Positions 12,401-24,500 of a stretch of DNA of 64,000 bases are shown here, piece after piece. Where the stretch lies: positions 620,001-684,000 of the forward strand of contig JAFCMP010000068.1 of the NCBI GenBank assembly GCA_017506865.1, given 5' to 3'. The position numbers were made by a program, and so were the translations under genes. The DNA comes from Tribonema minus. Its lineage: Eukaryota > Sar > Xanthophyceae > Tribonematales > Tribonemataceae. The stretch's first letter is position 1. The number at the start of each line of letters is the position of its first letter. The notes below the pieces were generated by a model. The model was not told the DNA's origin, made no database searches, and was given only the letters and a program-made list of their open reading frames with translations.

Positions 12401-14132
12401 CTAATGAAAGCAGACCATGTGCAGTAGCTGTGCCATATGCGCCCGCGTGACCCTCATACATCTCCATGTGTCACTTCAGCAGCTGTGAGCATCACATCAA
12501 CAGGCAGCAGTGCTCAAGCCCCTCCACCCTCAGCCTCATGCACACCCGCGCGTCGCCACGTGCGCCCCCCAAAACCACACCACGACGACAACTACCGCAC
12601 CCTCACCACGCTCTTGCACTTTTGCGCTCGCCCCCAGACGTGCACCAAAACCACCCCGCTAACCACACAGCCCCCCCCTTCACCACACTCTCTCACTCCC
12701 CCTCCCCCCCCCCCCCCAGACTCCCCCGAGATCATGGCCGCCGTCACCGGCATCCCCCCGGAGGGCGGCGGCGCGCGCCCCCCCCCCCTCGAGCGCCTCC
12801 TCCACTACGGCGCGACAGTGCTCCTAGGCGTCGTCAAGGCCGCCTTCACGGCGCTCGCCGTGTGGAAGGTCGACGCCCTAGGGCGCCGCGCGCTGCTGCT
12901 GGGCGGCGCGCTGGCTGCGGCGGCGAGCCTGAGCGTTGTGGCGGGCGCGTTCGCGTGCGGCGGCGGCGGCGGCGCGGCGCAGGCGGCGGTACTCGTCGGC
13001 GCGTGCGGCGTGGTGAGCGCGGTTGCGCAGTCATCGCAGTTGTTCGATGCGTGTGCGGCGCGGCCTGGAGTAGAGGCGTGCTTGTTGAAGTGCGCGTGGC
13101 GATGCCGACGTGCCGGTATGGGCCTGTGTGATGGGTGGTAGTGTAAGGGCGGGCGGCGGGGCGCGGTGCATTGATCGGATTGCGTTTGTGCATGCGGCAT
13201 GGTAGCTTTGCCGCCCCTGAGGTGCGTCACTTTGCGGACGCATGACGAGGTCACCCACATTGGCACCAGCTTTGGAGGGGCGATGGGGAGATCGCCACCT
13301 GCAGCAGCAAGCCTTGTGGCTGCACTGGCGTGAACAAGAGGGCACGGCGGCGCAGGTGCGCGACCCCGATGGATGCTTGCGGCGCAGCGTGTGGCATTTT
13401 GTTGCGTGCTTGACACTGCCAAAGAGGCGTGAACCCGCAATCCGGGAGGACCCCATCGTCAGTGCTCTCCACGTGCTGCTTGTCTGACAGTAGGACAACG
13501 ACAGGACAACAGAACAACGACAGCGACACTTACGCCCCCCCCCCCTCTCCCCTCTCCCCCCCCCCCTGCTTGCCCCCCCCCCCCCGTCTCAGGTGGCGGC
13601 GTACTCCGTGTCCTTCGGGCCCATCACGTGGCTCGTGACGGCGGAGCTCTTCCCCGACGCGCTGCGCGGCCGCGCGCTCGGCGCCTCGCAGCTCGTCACG
13701 CACGCCGGCAGCTTCGCCGTCACGGCCGCGTTCCTGCGCGTGCTGGCGACGGCGGGCGGCGCGCTCACGTTCGGCGCTCTCGCCGCGGCGACGCTGGGCG
13801 GCGCCGGCTTCGTCTTTGCGCGCGTTCCCGAGACGCGCGACCGCTCACCGGAGGAGCTTGCCGAGGCGCTGTGGCGGCGGCGCGCGCGGACGCAGCGGCG
13901 GCGCTGCTGCGGCGGCTGCTGCGAGGCGGTCGCGGAGGGGGCGGCGGCGCTGTGCGGTCTGGCGCGCTTTCGGCCGCTGCGCGACGACGAAGGCGGCGGA
14001 GGCGCTGCTGCTGTGCGCGATGAGTGGGCCGACGATGATGACAGCGCTCACGGCGGGGGGGGGGGCGGTGTGGGGGTGGGGGCCGTTGTGGTGTCGGCGT
14101 GCGCGGAGCCGGGCATGTTGCAGTACGTCTGA
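6479..14132 (+). CDS. MFS sugar-porter family transporter
   Basis: Eleven exons: 6479-6688, 6876-6946, 7395-7464, 7942-8112, 8591-8659, 9238-9331, 9713-9870, 10384-10466, 11901-11971, 12720-13012, 13593-14132. They join in phase to 609 aa. This is a 12-TM major facilitator of the sugar/inositol porter type (GLUT/HMIT-like). Landmarks: cytosolic N-terminus of about 70 aa; GGLLMGFDLGVVAGALPQL in TM1; GGFICDTIGRW after TM2 (family G-x3-D/R-x2-GRR); AEVAPAQIRGAM after TM4; PESPKWL at 253-259; QQLTGNSAILSY in TM7; DALGRR between TM8 and TM9; PETRDRSPEE at 509-518 after TM12. The substrate is a hexose or polyol by family; which one cannot be told. The C-terminus is unusually long, Arg- then Gly-rich. 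Acceptors of exons 10 and 11 carry long homopolymeric C tracts. The first in-frame ATG of the exon was chosen as start. Confidence 0.9.
8988..9012. repeat. inverted TTAGGG/CCCTAA junction (transporter intron 5)
   Basis: A GGGTTAGG stretch runs directly into CTAACCCTAACC, giving head-to-head telomere-like units within an intron. Confidence 0.75.
10897..10919. repeat. interstitial TTAGGG tract (transporter intron 8)
   Basis: Three to four TTAGGG units on the plus strand in the 1.4-kb intron 8. A second short tract in the opposite orientation (CCTAACCCTAACCCTAA) lies at 11653-11669 in the same intron. Confidence 0.85.
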
Positions 14133-15506
14133 TGCGATGATTTTGGTCGCGTGCGATGTGGGGTTTTACAAGCGCAGACGCACTCGCCTCTTGAGCAACT
14201 GAAATGTGGAAGCAGCAGTTGAGGGGGGAAGGGGGGGGGGGGGTAATGCGACAAGCAAGCAGCTGTGGTCAAGACCACACGATGGCATTAGTGCCGGGCA
14301 TGGCTTGGCGTCTGAGGCTGGTTTAAAGATTGTGGTGCGTCCCCTCATTGGTGACATATGCTGCATGAGGTGCGCAGGTTTACCGTGGCAAGCACGAGCT
14401 GCCAGACACGGATATGTAGACTGACCGGTGCCAAGCGGCATGCAGCGCTGTGCCGTATGAGTTTTCTTCCGCGAACAGGACTTGTGTGCTTGACTGGCAT
14501 GCCCTACTGGCATGCCGGCAATGATTCTCTACTCCCATCCATGCACACGCACTGTCAAGTATCTGGTCTGATCTGCCTATCCCAATCTGACGTGTACCTA
14601 GGTGTCACTGTGGTCAATATAGACGATAATTCACTTCCCATGCTAAACTGGTTTGCCTTTGCCTCTGTGCTGTTTTGCTTGCGCCTGCACCCCGCGCACG
14701 AGCCTGATGGCCATACTCATGATCGCTTGATTTGCGCTACACAGCTTCTGTGCAGTGTGGTTGTCATAGACGACAGTATGGCTCTGTGTGACATGGCTGC
14801 GCACACATGCAATGCTGTGGCATTTGATGTCGCTGGCAGCGCACCTCTCATGTGTACATCATGGACATGGGGACATTCCACTGAGTTTCAGTGCATGCGC
14901 CAACGTTGTGGGGACTGCCTGCCCAAGTTCACAGCAGCGGGTGGGGGGCAAGACGCACACGGCATCAATCACGCATGCAATAGCTGGAATGCGTCGCAGC
15001 GCATGTTAAAACACGTGTGTTCACACCCCACCAGGCAGGCACTATGCACATGCAAGGCGGCAAGCAAGCGGGGCCCCAAGATGGGCAGGTGCGGCGCAAA
15101 TTTTCATTTGTGATGAGACCTCGCTGCTGTAAAGTGAATTCAAGGGGACGGCAGCGTCTCTAGGACAGGGGCGCAACTGGAGGGAGGAGGGGGGGGACTA
15201 CTACCCCCTACCACCCCGCACACCCTCACTGCAGCCGTCGAAATAACGGCGTCGTGTGTGTCACAGGCGCCGCAACGCGCGCAGCCCTGCTGCGGAAAGC
15301 AGCAGAGCGGGGGACACCCGCTGCGCGCGCGTGTGATCTGTGCGCGGATCACACAACGCTCAGCAAGCGTGCGCCGGTGCGGACATGGAGAATGGTGGTG
15401 TGTGTTCTGAGTTGGCTGTTGAGTGCAGAGAGAGTGGCCGCTGCCCCCCCCCCTCTACCCCCGAGGGTAGGAGACAGGGCCCTGGGTCAGGCAGAGCGGC
15501 CCAGTT
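14133..15506. other. convergent intergenic region
   Basis: This is the 3' flank of both the transporter (plus) and CHLD (minus). A long open frame on the plus strand (14358-15113) has no family resemblance, no splice partners and a composition unlike the real exons, so I do not call it a gene. G-homopolymer runs occur near 14226-14243. Confidence 0.5.
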
Positions 15507-18500
15507 TTACATGCTCTTCATGCTGGCAATGGCGTCGTTGGCAACCTTGGCCATGGCCTTGTCAGTCGCCTTGGGGATGTACTGCAGGGGGGTGCGAGCA
15601 ACAAAGGTGGGGGGGGGGGGGGGGAGTGAGTGCATGCGTTACATCAATGCATCGCGCAAACAGCCTGTAGGTTTGAGCTGACAACTCCTGTTGGTTGCAA
15701 AAATGACGCAGGTGGTGCTCTCAACATCACAGCCGTGAGGTAATCACCTCAGGCGCATGTGTTGATGAATCACAGGCAAGCTAGTGATTTGCATATGATG
15801 CCAATTCCCGCACTGAAGTGAAAGCACTACTGCTCTGAGCACTCCTTTTGACGGCAGCCACTTGACGGATGGCTGGGGACGGTCACAAGTGGCAATGGAT
15901 TTTCAAATTCCGGATCTTCCTTTGTCTTTTGAGCAGTGGTGGCACATACACTGCCGCAATCAGCCCGAATGCAAACTCGTCTCCAAACTCGTCTCGTGAC
16001 AAGGACTTCAGGACTCCCTCAGTGACTCCCTCAATGACTCGCAATCACACTCACGTGGTAATTGCCGCCCGCTGCGGCCGCAATCTGCTTGGCGAGGCCC
16101 GCCAACAACAAAACGTCCTTGTAACACGGACTTGACGACTCACTCACTCACTCAATGACTCACTCAACGACTCTACGCACTTATGTGGTACTTGCCGCCC
16201 GCCGCGGCCGCAATCTCCTTGGCAAGGCCCGTCGACATCAACCTGTCCTTGTGACAAGGACTTGAGTACCCACTCACTCACTCACGCACTCAACGACTCT
16301 CGCACTCACGTGGTACTTGCCGCCCGCCGCGGCCGCAATCTCCTTGGCGAGGCCCGTGGACACAAACTTGTTCTCCGTGTCGAGGACGACGAGGTTGAAG
16401 CCCTTGAGCGCGCGCAGGCCCTTGGCCGTGTTGAGCACCTCCTCCTTCAGCTCGTCGCGCGTGGGCTTCGGGTCGTCCGGCGACGCGCTGCCGTTGGAGA
16501 CGGAGAGCGGGACGTTCGCGCGCCCGTCGCTGACCATCACCACGATCACCTGTTTGTGGGGGTTGGGGTGGGGGTGGTGGGGGGTGGGCGAGTACAGGGG
16601 GGCAGTGCACTAGGTACCATGACCGCCGGACAGTGTTCGTGTGTGAAAATGTGTGAGTGTTTGGGGGGGGGGGGGGGGGGGCTGCTGGGCAAGCACAGGG
16701 GGGTAGTCCGGGGCCCTGAAGTTGATGGAAAACTGTCCAATGGCCGAAGAGAACACACATGCGCTCCTCTTGCAGTCTCAGCAGCAGCAGCGCTCTTGCC
16801 CACGTCCCCGCTCTTGCACTCGTTGAGCCCTGTGCGCACGGCCATGCTGATGTTACACTAAAATGCTTCTATGTTGATGTTTGAAAACACATTGAGTGCA
16901 TGATAGCGCTCCTGCGAGACGCTCTCAGCAGCAGCAGCAGCAGCAGCAGCGCTCACCTTGCCCACGTCTCCACTCTTCTGCTCATCAAGCCCTGTGTCTA
17001 CGGCCATGTTGGTGAAGTATATACTTGCGTTGGATATGCATCGAGTTCACAGATAGCGCTGCTGTGCGACGCAGTCTGAGCAGCAGCAGCGCTCACCTTG
17101 CCCACGTCCCCGCTCTTCTGCACGCTGAGCCCCGTGTCTACGGCCATGTTGATGTTATACTACTATAATGCTAGAGCTCTGCGATTTCTTTATTCGTGTC
17201 CAAAATGCTTCGTTAAGACCGCATTGAGTTCACAAATAGCGCCCCTGAGCGACACAGTCCAAGCAGCAGCGCTCACCTTGCCCACGTCCCCGCTCTTCTG
17301 CTCGTTGAGCCCCGTGCGCACGGCCATGTTGATGGCGTGCGCGAGCGGCGAGCCGCCGCCGCACGGCATGGTCTCCAGCCGGCTCTTGGCCATGGCGATG
17401 GACTTGGTGGGCGGCAGCAGGACCTCTGCGCGCTCCCCCTGGGCGTACAGGCGCGAGCACGAGATAGAAGTTGCGAATAAGAGAGAGCCGCATGCTAGAA
17501 TCGCACACGGAGGGCGCATGCACTAGCATTTGCAATGGGCGGTGGGGCGCAACAGAGAGGGGATCTGGCCTCCGCCGGTGCAAACAGCGTCCATGGCAGT
17601 GGTGAGCAAGGGCGCGCGAAGCGCATCCGTAAGGGTTGGGGGGCTACCCCACATGAACATATACCTGGAAGGAGATGAGCATTTGTCAGATTGCGCACGG
17701 CATGAATGTGTCTGCATGCGAGGGGAAGGGAGCGGGGGGCAACTACGCCGCACATACATGCAGTACGCAACAGGTACAGGCGCGCACCTGGAAGGGAATG
17801 AGGCAGATCTTGTCGCGGCTCTGGTACGCCTCCTGCAGCAGCGACATGGCGGCGCCCTTGGCGGCGTTCATGCGGTTCAGCGCCATGGACCCGCTCGCGT
17901 CGACGCAGAAGATGATGAGCGACCCCGCCTTGCGCGCCATGCGCTTGGTGCGCACGTCGCCCGTCTCAATGAACACCTTGCGCTTCATCTGGCGCTCGTC
18001 GCCGCTCGCGAGCGCGCGCTCGCGCCGCGGGCGCTGGTACGGCGCCGCCGCGCGCATCGTCGCGTCCACCGCCAGCCGCATGACCTGCGCGTGAAGTACG
18101 GGGGCGAGCAGGGGGGGGCGGGGGGGGGATGAGGAGTGGCGCTCGCTCGTTGCGCTGAGGCGTGCCACAATGCTTGCGGGCGGCGCGAATGTCAATGCGA
18201 GAGCCTCGCGCGCATTGTCACGTCCACCGCCAGTCGCATCACCTGCGCGCTAAGGACGGGGGGGAGGGGATGAGGGGTTATGGTTGCGCGTTTGCGCCGA
18301 GGCGTGCCGCAGCAGGCAACCACAGGCTCTGTCCTTCAATCAAGGGCGCGCACGCTCGCGCCTCTACGTCACAGTTGCCCTCACTTGACACATGGCGCCA
18401 CTCGCGCACCACTGCTGCGGGTGGGTACTGCATCGCCGCAGCGTACCAACTGCAAAGCATAGCATCGGTTTGACCTTGACCGCCACTGCTGCCTCTGCCC

Positions 18501-21500
18501 GCGCAGTACAACAACCATACGCTCAAGGGCATCGGCGCCGAAGCAGCAGAGAAAGACACACAGGACAGCGCCCAACGTCCCCCCCATACGCAGCAGCAGC
18601 GCTCACCTTGCCGCGCGGCAGCATGGGCTTGATGTAGCGCCCGCGCTCCTGGCTGAAGATGAGGCCGCGGCCGCCCGACTTGCCGCCGCCGCTCTTGCCG
18701 CTGAAGTCCAGCAGCTCGGGGTCGAGGGGGGTGGAGTCGATGCCAAACATGAACTCCTGCGGCACCGAGGGGGCCTCGTCCTCATCGGGCTGGTCCTCCG
18801 GCTCGGGGGGCTCCTGGTCTTCCTTGTCCTCCTGTTCCTGATGGGGGCGGGGAGGGGGGGGGGAGGGGGGGGGGCAGAGGGGTTGGTGATGGTCAGGGTA
18901 ATGCATCATCACACGATGTGCCACGATGTGCCATGCTCTGTAGGATAGTTGTTGTTCGTGTTGACAGATGCTGAGGCTTGAGACACGCGTGAGCTTGCGG
19001 GCCTCCTTGTTGTTTGCAGCTGTGACGCAGGTGCATCGCTGCTCAGCGATGGATGCGACGTCCTAGGCGCAGTGCATGCTACCTCCAAATGCAGACTCAA
19101 GTATGTTGGGGCACCAACATTGGGCGGCTCCTGCTTCCAACTGCCCCCCCCCCATCATTGAGTAGAGGCAGCAGCAAAACTATAACCATGTTCTTCACAC
19201 TCATTCCAAGTGCTTTCGTTTGTGATTGCACATACACAAGAGCATCCCAAGCATTTGATGGACTCTTTGACGTTTTTGTGTAATCTGTCTTCGCCCTGAC
19301 CCTAGCCCTGATGTGTGCATGTGTGCGCCATCTAGGGTTGAAGTTACACTCCGTCTTTTCTGTCTCACCTCAGCATCCTCGTCCTGAGCATCCTCCATCT
19401 CAGGCTCCTGATTGTCGGGGTTGTTCTGCGGCTGAGGAAAACAGCAGTCGCGAGCGTGCAGTGGCAAACAGTTGAAGAGTTGGCAACGACTTGAAGTTTC
19501 ACAGAGGTCTACTGCAGGCTGCGTGGAGACTGTCGTATTGGTGACACTGCCAGCAGTCTGTGCTCAACAAGTGCAACCTCAACAAGCAAACTGCGCAAGC
19601 GTAAAATCAGTATTCTACAGCAGGTGACATGTTGACCCTAGTACATTTGGCTGCCAAACGAGCAACAGAACAGCGAGGTGCGCAACAATGTGGCCTAGGT
19701 TGCCTGTTTCGACGACCTCATGCAGACAACAACATAGATGCGGCAAACAAGAAAATGAGAGGGATGAAACCAAAGCACTGTGAACAGCCCCTTACAACTT
19801 CATCACTCATCAGCACACTGGTACTCCCGCAACTCCAGGCTGCAGCTACGAATCGGCTCAAGGGCTAGACTGCGCCGTGGTGCTCATGACAGCAGCAGCA
19901 CACTACACACAGACCCTGCGCCCGCGAAGGCATGCTGCAGCAATGCAGCAATGCACATTGTCATACATACATACGAAGTACGCTTTGACCGTTGCAGCTG
20001 TGATTCTTCACCGATTTCATACTTGACGGCACGTACTTGACGTGTGCGCTGCGATTCATACATTTGAAAACGAATCAAAAGACCGTAGAGCTCTAGGTGA
20101 CACCGGATGGTTGGCCGCAAGTGCCTTCCACCAATAACCGTGGTCGCCGCTGCTGCAGCAATTGGCCACGAGTCAAACAGTACCACCGTATCCATATATT
20201 CCATGGTATGATGCAAGTGCATGTATACATACCTGTGGCGGGGGAGGGGGCGGCGGGGGGGGCGCCATCATCTCCTCCTCCATCTGCGACGGCAGCGTGC
20301 GAGGGGCGACGCTACGATAGTTACAGATACAGACAGCAGCGTTGGTGGCGCAGCTGACGCGCAGTTGTTGGAGACGCACGGCAAGCGCTCAGCGGCGGGC
20401 AAAACCAAAGCGCCATCGACCATCAACTTCAACTGTCCATCCACTACCTCAACTGCTGCTCCACAACCTCAACGCTTCAGTCTGGACATGCGTTGCTTCA
20501 CGCTGAGGCCAGGCAGCAGAGTGGCGCGCAGGTGCTGGCTGGGGCAATGGACAAATGCGCGCCGACTGCACGCAATGAGAGGGAACCGTGCGGTGGAGGA
20601 GCACGCGTGTTGCCGGCATGGTATGTATACAGCGCTTGCACATACGTACCTGCTGGAAGAACGTCCCACGCGGCGCGATCGCCAGCTTCACTGCCAGCCT
20701 GCAAACGCGCAAATTGAGCAGGCGTGCGTGATGAGTATTCTCGCGGTGGATTGGCCCTCTGAGTCTTGCGGCAATGCAATGGTGAATCGCCCAAATGCAT
20801 TCGCTTATATGCGGTGTCTATGGTAGCACTTTTCTGTTGATGGTGTGGCAATTGCAGCTGGCAGTTACACTGGCAAAGGGCAGAGCTTTTGGCCCAGCAA
20901 TCATAAAGCTCTCCCAAGGACCAGAGTGACGCCATCACCTCTAAATAATTGCCTGCACTCAAACACCGTTGGTTTGTGCAATGAGCATACCTCACTTGAG
21001 ATGGTGATTTCACGACAGTGACATTTGATCACCAGAAGCCCGCAGCCCAGCTACCATTGTGATGAGCATTCATGCCTGCCTTCAGGCACGACTAATAAAT
21101 CGCCTTCAATGTACCTTATGGCAATCAGCGGAAGCCTTTGCGCAGCATGCACTGCCACAGGGCAATCACTAGCAGTCACAGTGCCTGCATCACAGGTCAA
21201 TGATAAATATGGCAAGGTCCTAGCACACATTAAAGACACCTATGCGGGTCCGCCTGCTTGGCTGTTTGTCGTAGCAGACACAATGGCGCCGTTACGGTGC
21301 AGAATGTTGTCCTATGTTTGGACCATGCCATCTTGCCCGCAGGCACACGGCGGGGTGGTGACAGCACTCACCTCACCCTAACCCCAACCCTAAGGTGCAC
21401 ACTGCAGCAGCGCAATGCTGCACAGGCCACCATAATTCAAAAAGCTGGTTGATGGAAGTGCACGTGCTGACAGTCAGTCCAGGTGCCAAGTAAATCAAGT

Positions 21501-24500
21501 GTACCTTGTGATGCACCGCAAGTAAAGTCTGAACATGCTGAATTAAGCAACTTCAACCACAGGTACCACGCTTTGCTTTACGTGATCTACTGTCTTGAGG
21601 TTGTTGGACGGCATCTGACCATCGCACAGATGCTGCACAGGTCAATCAAAGTGGATTTCATCAATGCTTGCTTTAGAACAGACGATTGATGTCAGGCTTG
21701 CTACCAGAGGCTGCAAGTACCCTTGTGAGAAAGATGTCCCAGTGCTAATTTAATTGACTATTACTCCTTTGAAATGACATGTCGAAAACAGAGTACTAGC
21801 ACCGTCACTTCAGGCATGGTGCTCCGCACCCAATACCTTCAGTATACACCTGACCTCTCCACATGTACACACTGATGTGCATACATGCAGACACAAGCAC
21901 AGACACGATCAAACAAAAACCACCGCTCCCGCGCTTACTTGAGGTCGTTGGAAGTTGCGCGGCGGTCCTCCAGCAGCGCGACGCTGGCGCGCGCCACCCT
22001 CTCTAATAGAGTCTCTATACATACTCATGTGCATACATGAGACACATGAGACACACACACACACATATACACCATCGAACAACAACCAATGCACCCACTC
22101 ACTTGAGGTCGTTGGAAGTCACGCAGCGGTCCTCCAGCGCGGCGCTGGCGCGCGCCACCCCCTCTCTATACATATGTGCATACATGTAGCAAAAGAACAT
22201 ACTTTGAAGTACACAATCGAACAACAACCACCGCTCCCGCGCTCACTTGAGGTCATTGGAAGTCACGCGGCGGTCCTCCAGCGCGGCGCTGGCGCGCGCC
22301 ACCTCCGCCGCAAAGATCTCCGCCCTGTGCCCCTGGCACCCCGCGCGCGACGCCTCCTCGCACAGGTACTTGAGCTGGTCGCGCGACAGCTTCACCTCCT
22401 CCTGAGAGGGGGGGGGGGAGGGGGGGCACAGGCAGCACGGCGGCGATGGCAGCGTCAGCGCGCTGCGCGCGTGCGCAGTGCTCCTGCAGTGCTCAGCGAC
22501 GACCGGCAGTCAATTCACGAGTCGATCGCGCGGGTCCACAGGCCTCTGGTGTAGGTGCTGGAGCAGCAAAAACATCATCGGCCGTCGTCAGCGCGTTTCA
22601 GCACTTGCGCAGCGGTCAACAGCCTGTGCCTGCAGGATTGCGATTCGCGCAGCTCAGGTCTGCCCCTACCGAAGGCAAGCTGCACGCCATGGCGGCGGCA
22701 CCAGACTGCGGCCCGAGCGCTGCCCGCGTCACTGTACTGCCCCGGTCAGACGCGACGCAGCTGCGGCAGCGACCGCGCGGCAGCTCACGTTGCGTCCAGG
22801 CGCGCCTGGCTTGAGGTGATGTCCATGTACATGATGTATGCGGTTCCAGTATCAACGGCCATCGATGAGTTGATGCTGCAAGCGGAATCAGAGCTCGCCC
22901 CGCACATGCGCTGATACATATCGTGTCTCGTGGGCATCTTTTTGAAGCGCGAACAGCGCATCAGCATCCGACTCAGGTCGATTGAACGCGCGCGCATGCC
23001 GCTGCAGTGCCGGTGCCTTGTCTACCTGCTCTAAGAAACTGCCACTGAGAGGGCATTGGCTGCAGTAACACCGAGGTTGCGCCGGTCATTGCCGGTGGGC
23101 TTGGTGCACATCTGCAAGTCAGTTTGACTTCAACTTGAAGTGTTGACAGTCACACACTTTCAACAGCAATTGCGCCTCCCTCACCTTCAGGTACTGTCGC
23201 GCAAAGATGATGCGCGTCTTGACGTTGTCCTCCTGCTCCTCAAGCGCCTTGAGCGTCTCCGGCGAGATGCTGGCCCAGTCCAGCACGCCGTTGACGGCCT
23301 CCAGGCGCTGCCCCATGTCCAGCGGCGACGCGTCAGCGCTCAGGCTGCACTCGCGAGTCGCTCGCGAGTCGGGAGTCACGAGTCGGGCAGTCGCGTCAGG
23401 GCAATGATCCACAGAAGATGAGCATGATGGGAGGCAGAATTTGGTGACGAGCCACAGGAGCAGTGGCATGGGAGGCAGTCAGTCTGTCACAGCGGGAGCA
23501 TGCATGCGTGGCGCCAACGCAGGCAGCCGCACGCATCAGCCAATTTCATCAGGTCGACTTCAATGAGCCGTACAGGGGGTTGCGCTGCTGCCAGGTGTGC
23601 AGCACGCGCCCTCGAGAACCAACATATGTTGAGACAAGCAGATGAGGGTAGGCACAAGCTCAAGCCGCAGTCATGATGAGCGTTGTGCCAGAAGATGGCG
23701 GGGTAAAGACGACGCTGTCATGCGGGTCATCATTCTTGTCCAGACCACATAAATCTTCAATTTACGATGCTCTCGCATGGCGATCTGCCATGCGCTCGAT
23801 TGAATGCACACGTCGAGGGTCGATTGAGCGCATTCAGCAGGATCAACCAGGATCAGCGGTCACTGTGACGCATTCTGAGAATTGATGTGGTAGTAGGGTA
23901 AATCAAATCCAGAGGGTGTTGCTTTGTGCCTGCCTCGCGCCTACCTGTCGGCGATGCGGGCACGCAGGCAACTGCTCTTCCGGATGAGGTTGGCTGTCAC
24001 TTCAACACAAGAGTTGAAAGAGCCTACCTGACGGCAATTGGCCAGCCTCCTCCAAGTTCAAGATTGGGAGTTGAATTCGACACTACCACCAACATAGTAG
24101 CTTGCATGACGTCAATGTGATCGACCAGGCGGTCGGGCGGTTCAGCCTTCTCCAGGTGAATACTGGGTCTCACTAAGCCTACTTGAAGATTGCAACTTCG
24201 CTTTTGGCTTCTTGCATTGCTTTACCATGTACTTGGCGAAAAGAGGTATCGACACAGCATTCGTTCGTGGCCACCTGACGGCAATGCGGTCGAGCAGGTA
24301 GCTGCGCAGGTCGGCCTCTTCCGAGTTGAAGTTAAGATACTCCAACACCTCACGACAAAGTAGCCATCTAATTGACTGAGAATTCCCTTCAAAACTTGAA
24401 CTACAAAAAGCACCCAACTGACGGCGTGCGGTCGAGCAGGTGGTCACGCAGGTCGGCCTCCTCTGAGGTGACGGTGAGATACGTACTTCAACATCACAAC

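Noticed and set aside
14358-15113. 251-codon plus-strand frame
   Set aside because: No domain, no signal of coding composition, and it lies in the convergent 3' gap.
20200-20400. Alternative CHLD exon 8 start at the upstream TAG acceptor (VAPRTLPSQ)
   Set aside because: That acceptor fits only if exon 7 is skipped; with the exon 7 family sequence ([10 protein letters not shown]) included, the CGCAG acceptor before MEEEMM keeps phase.
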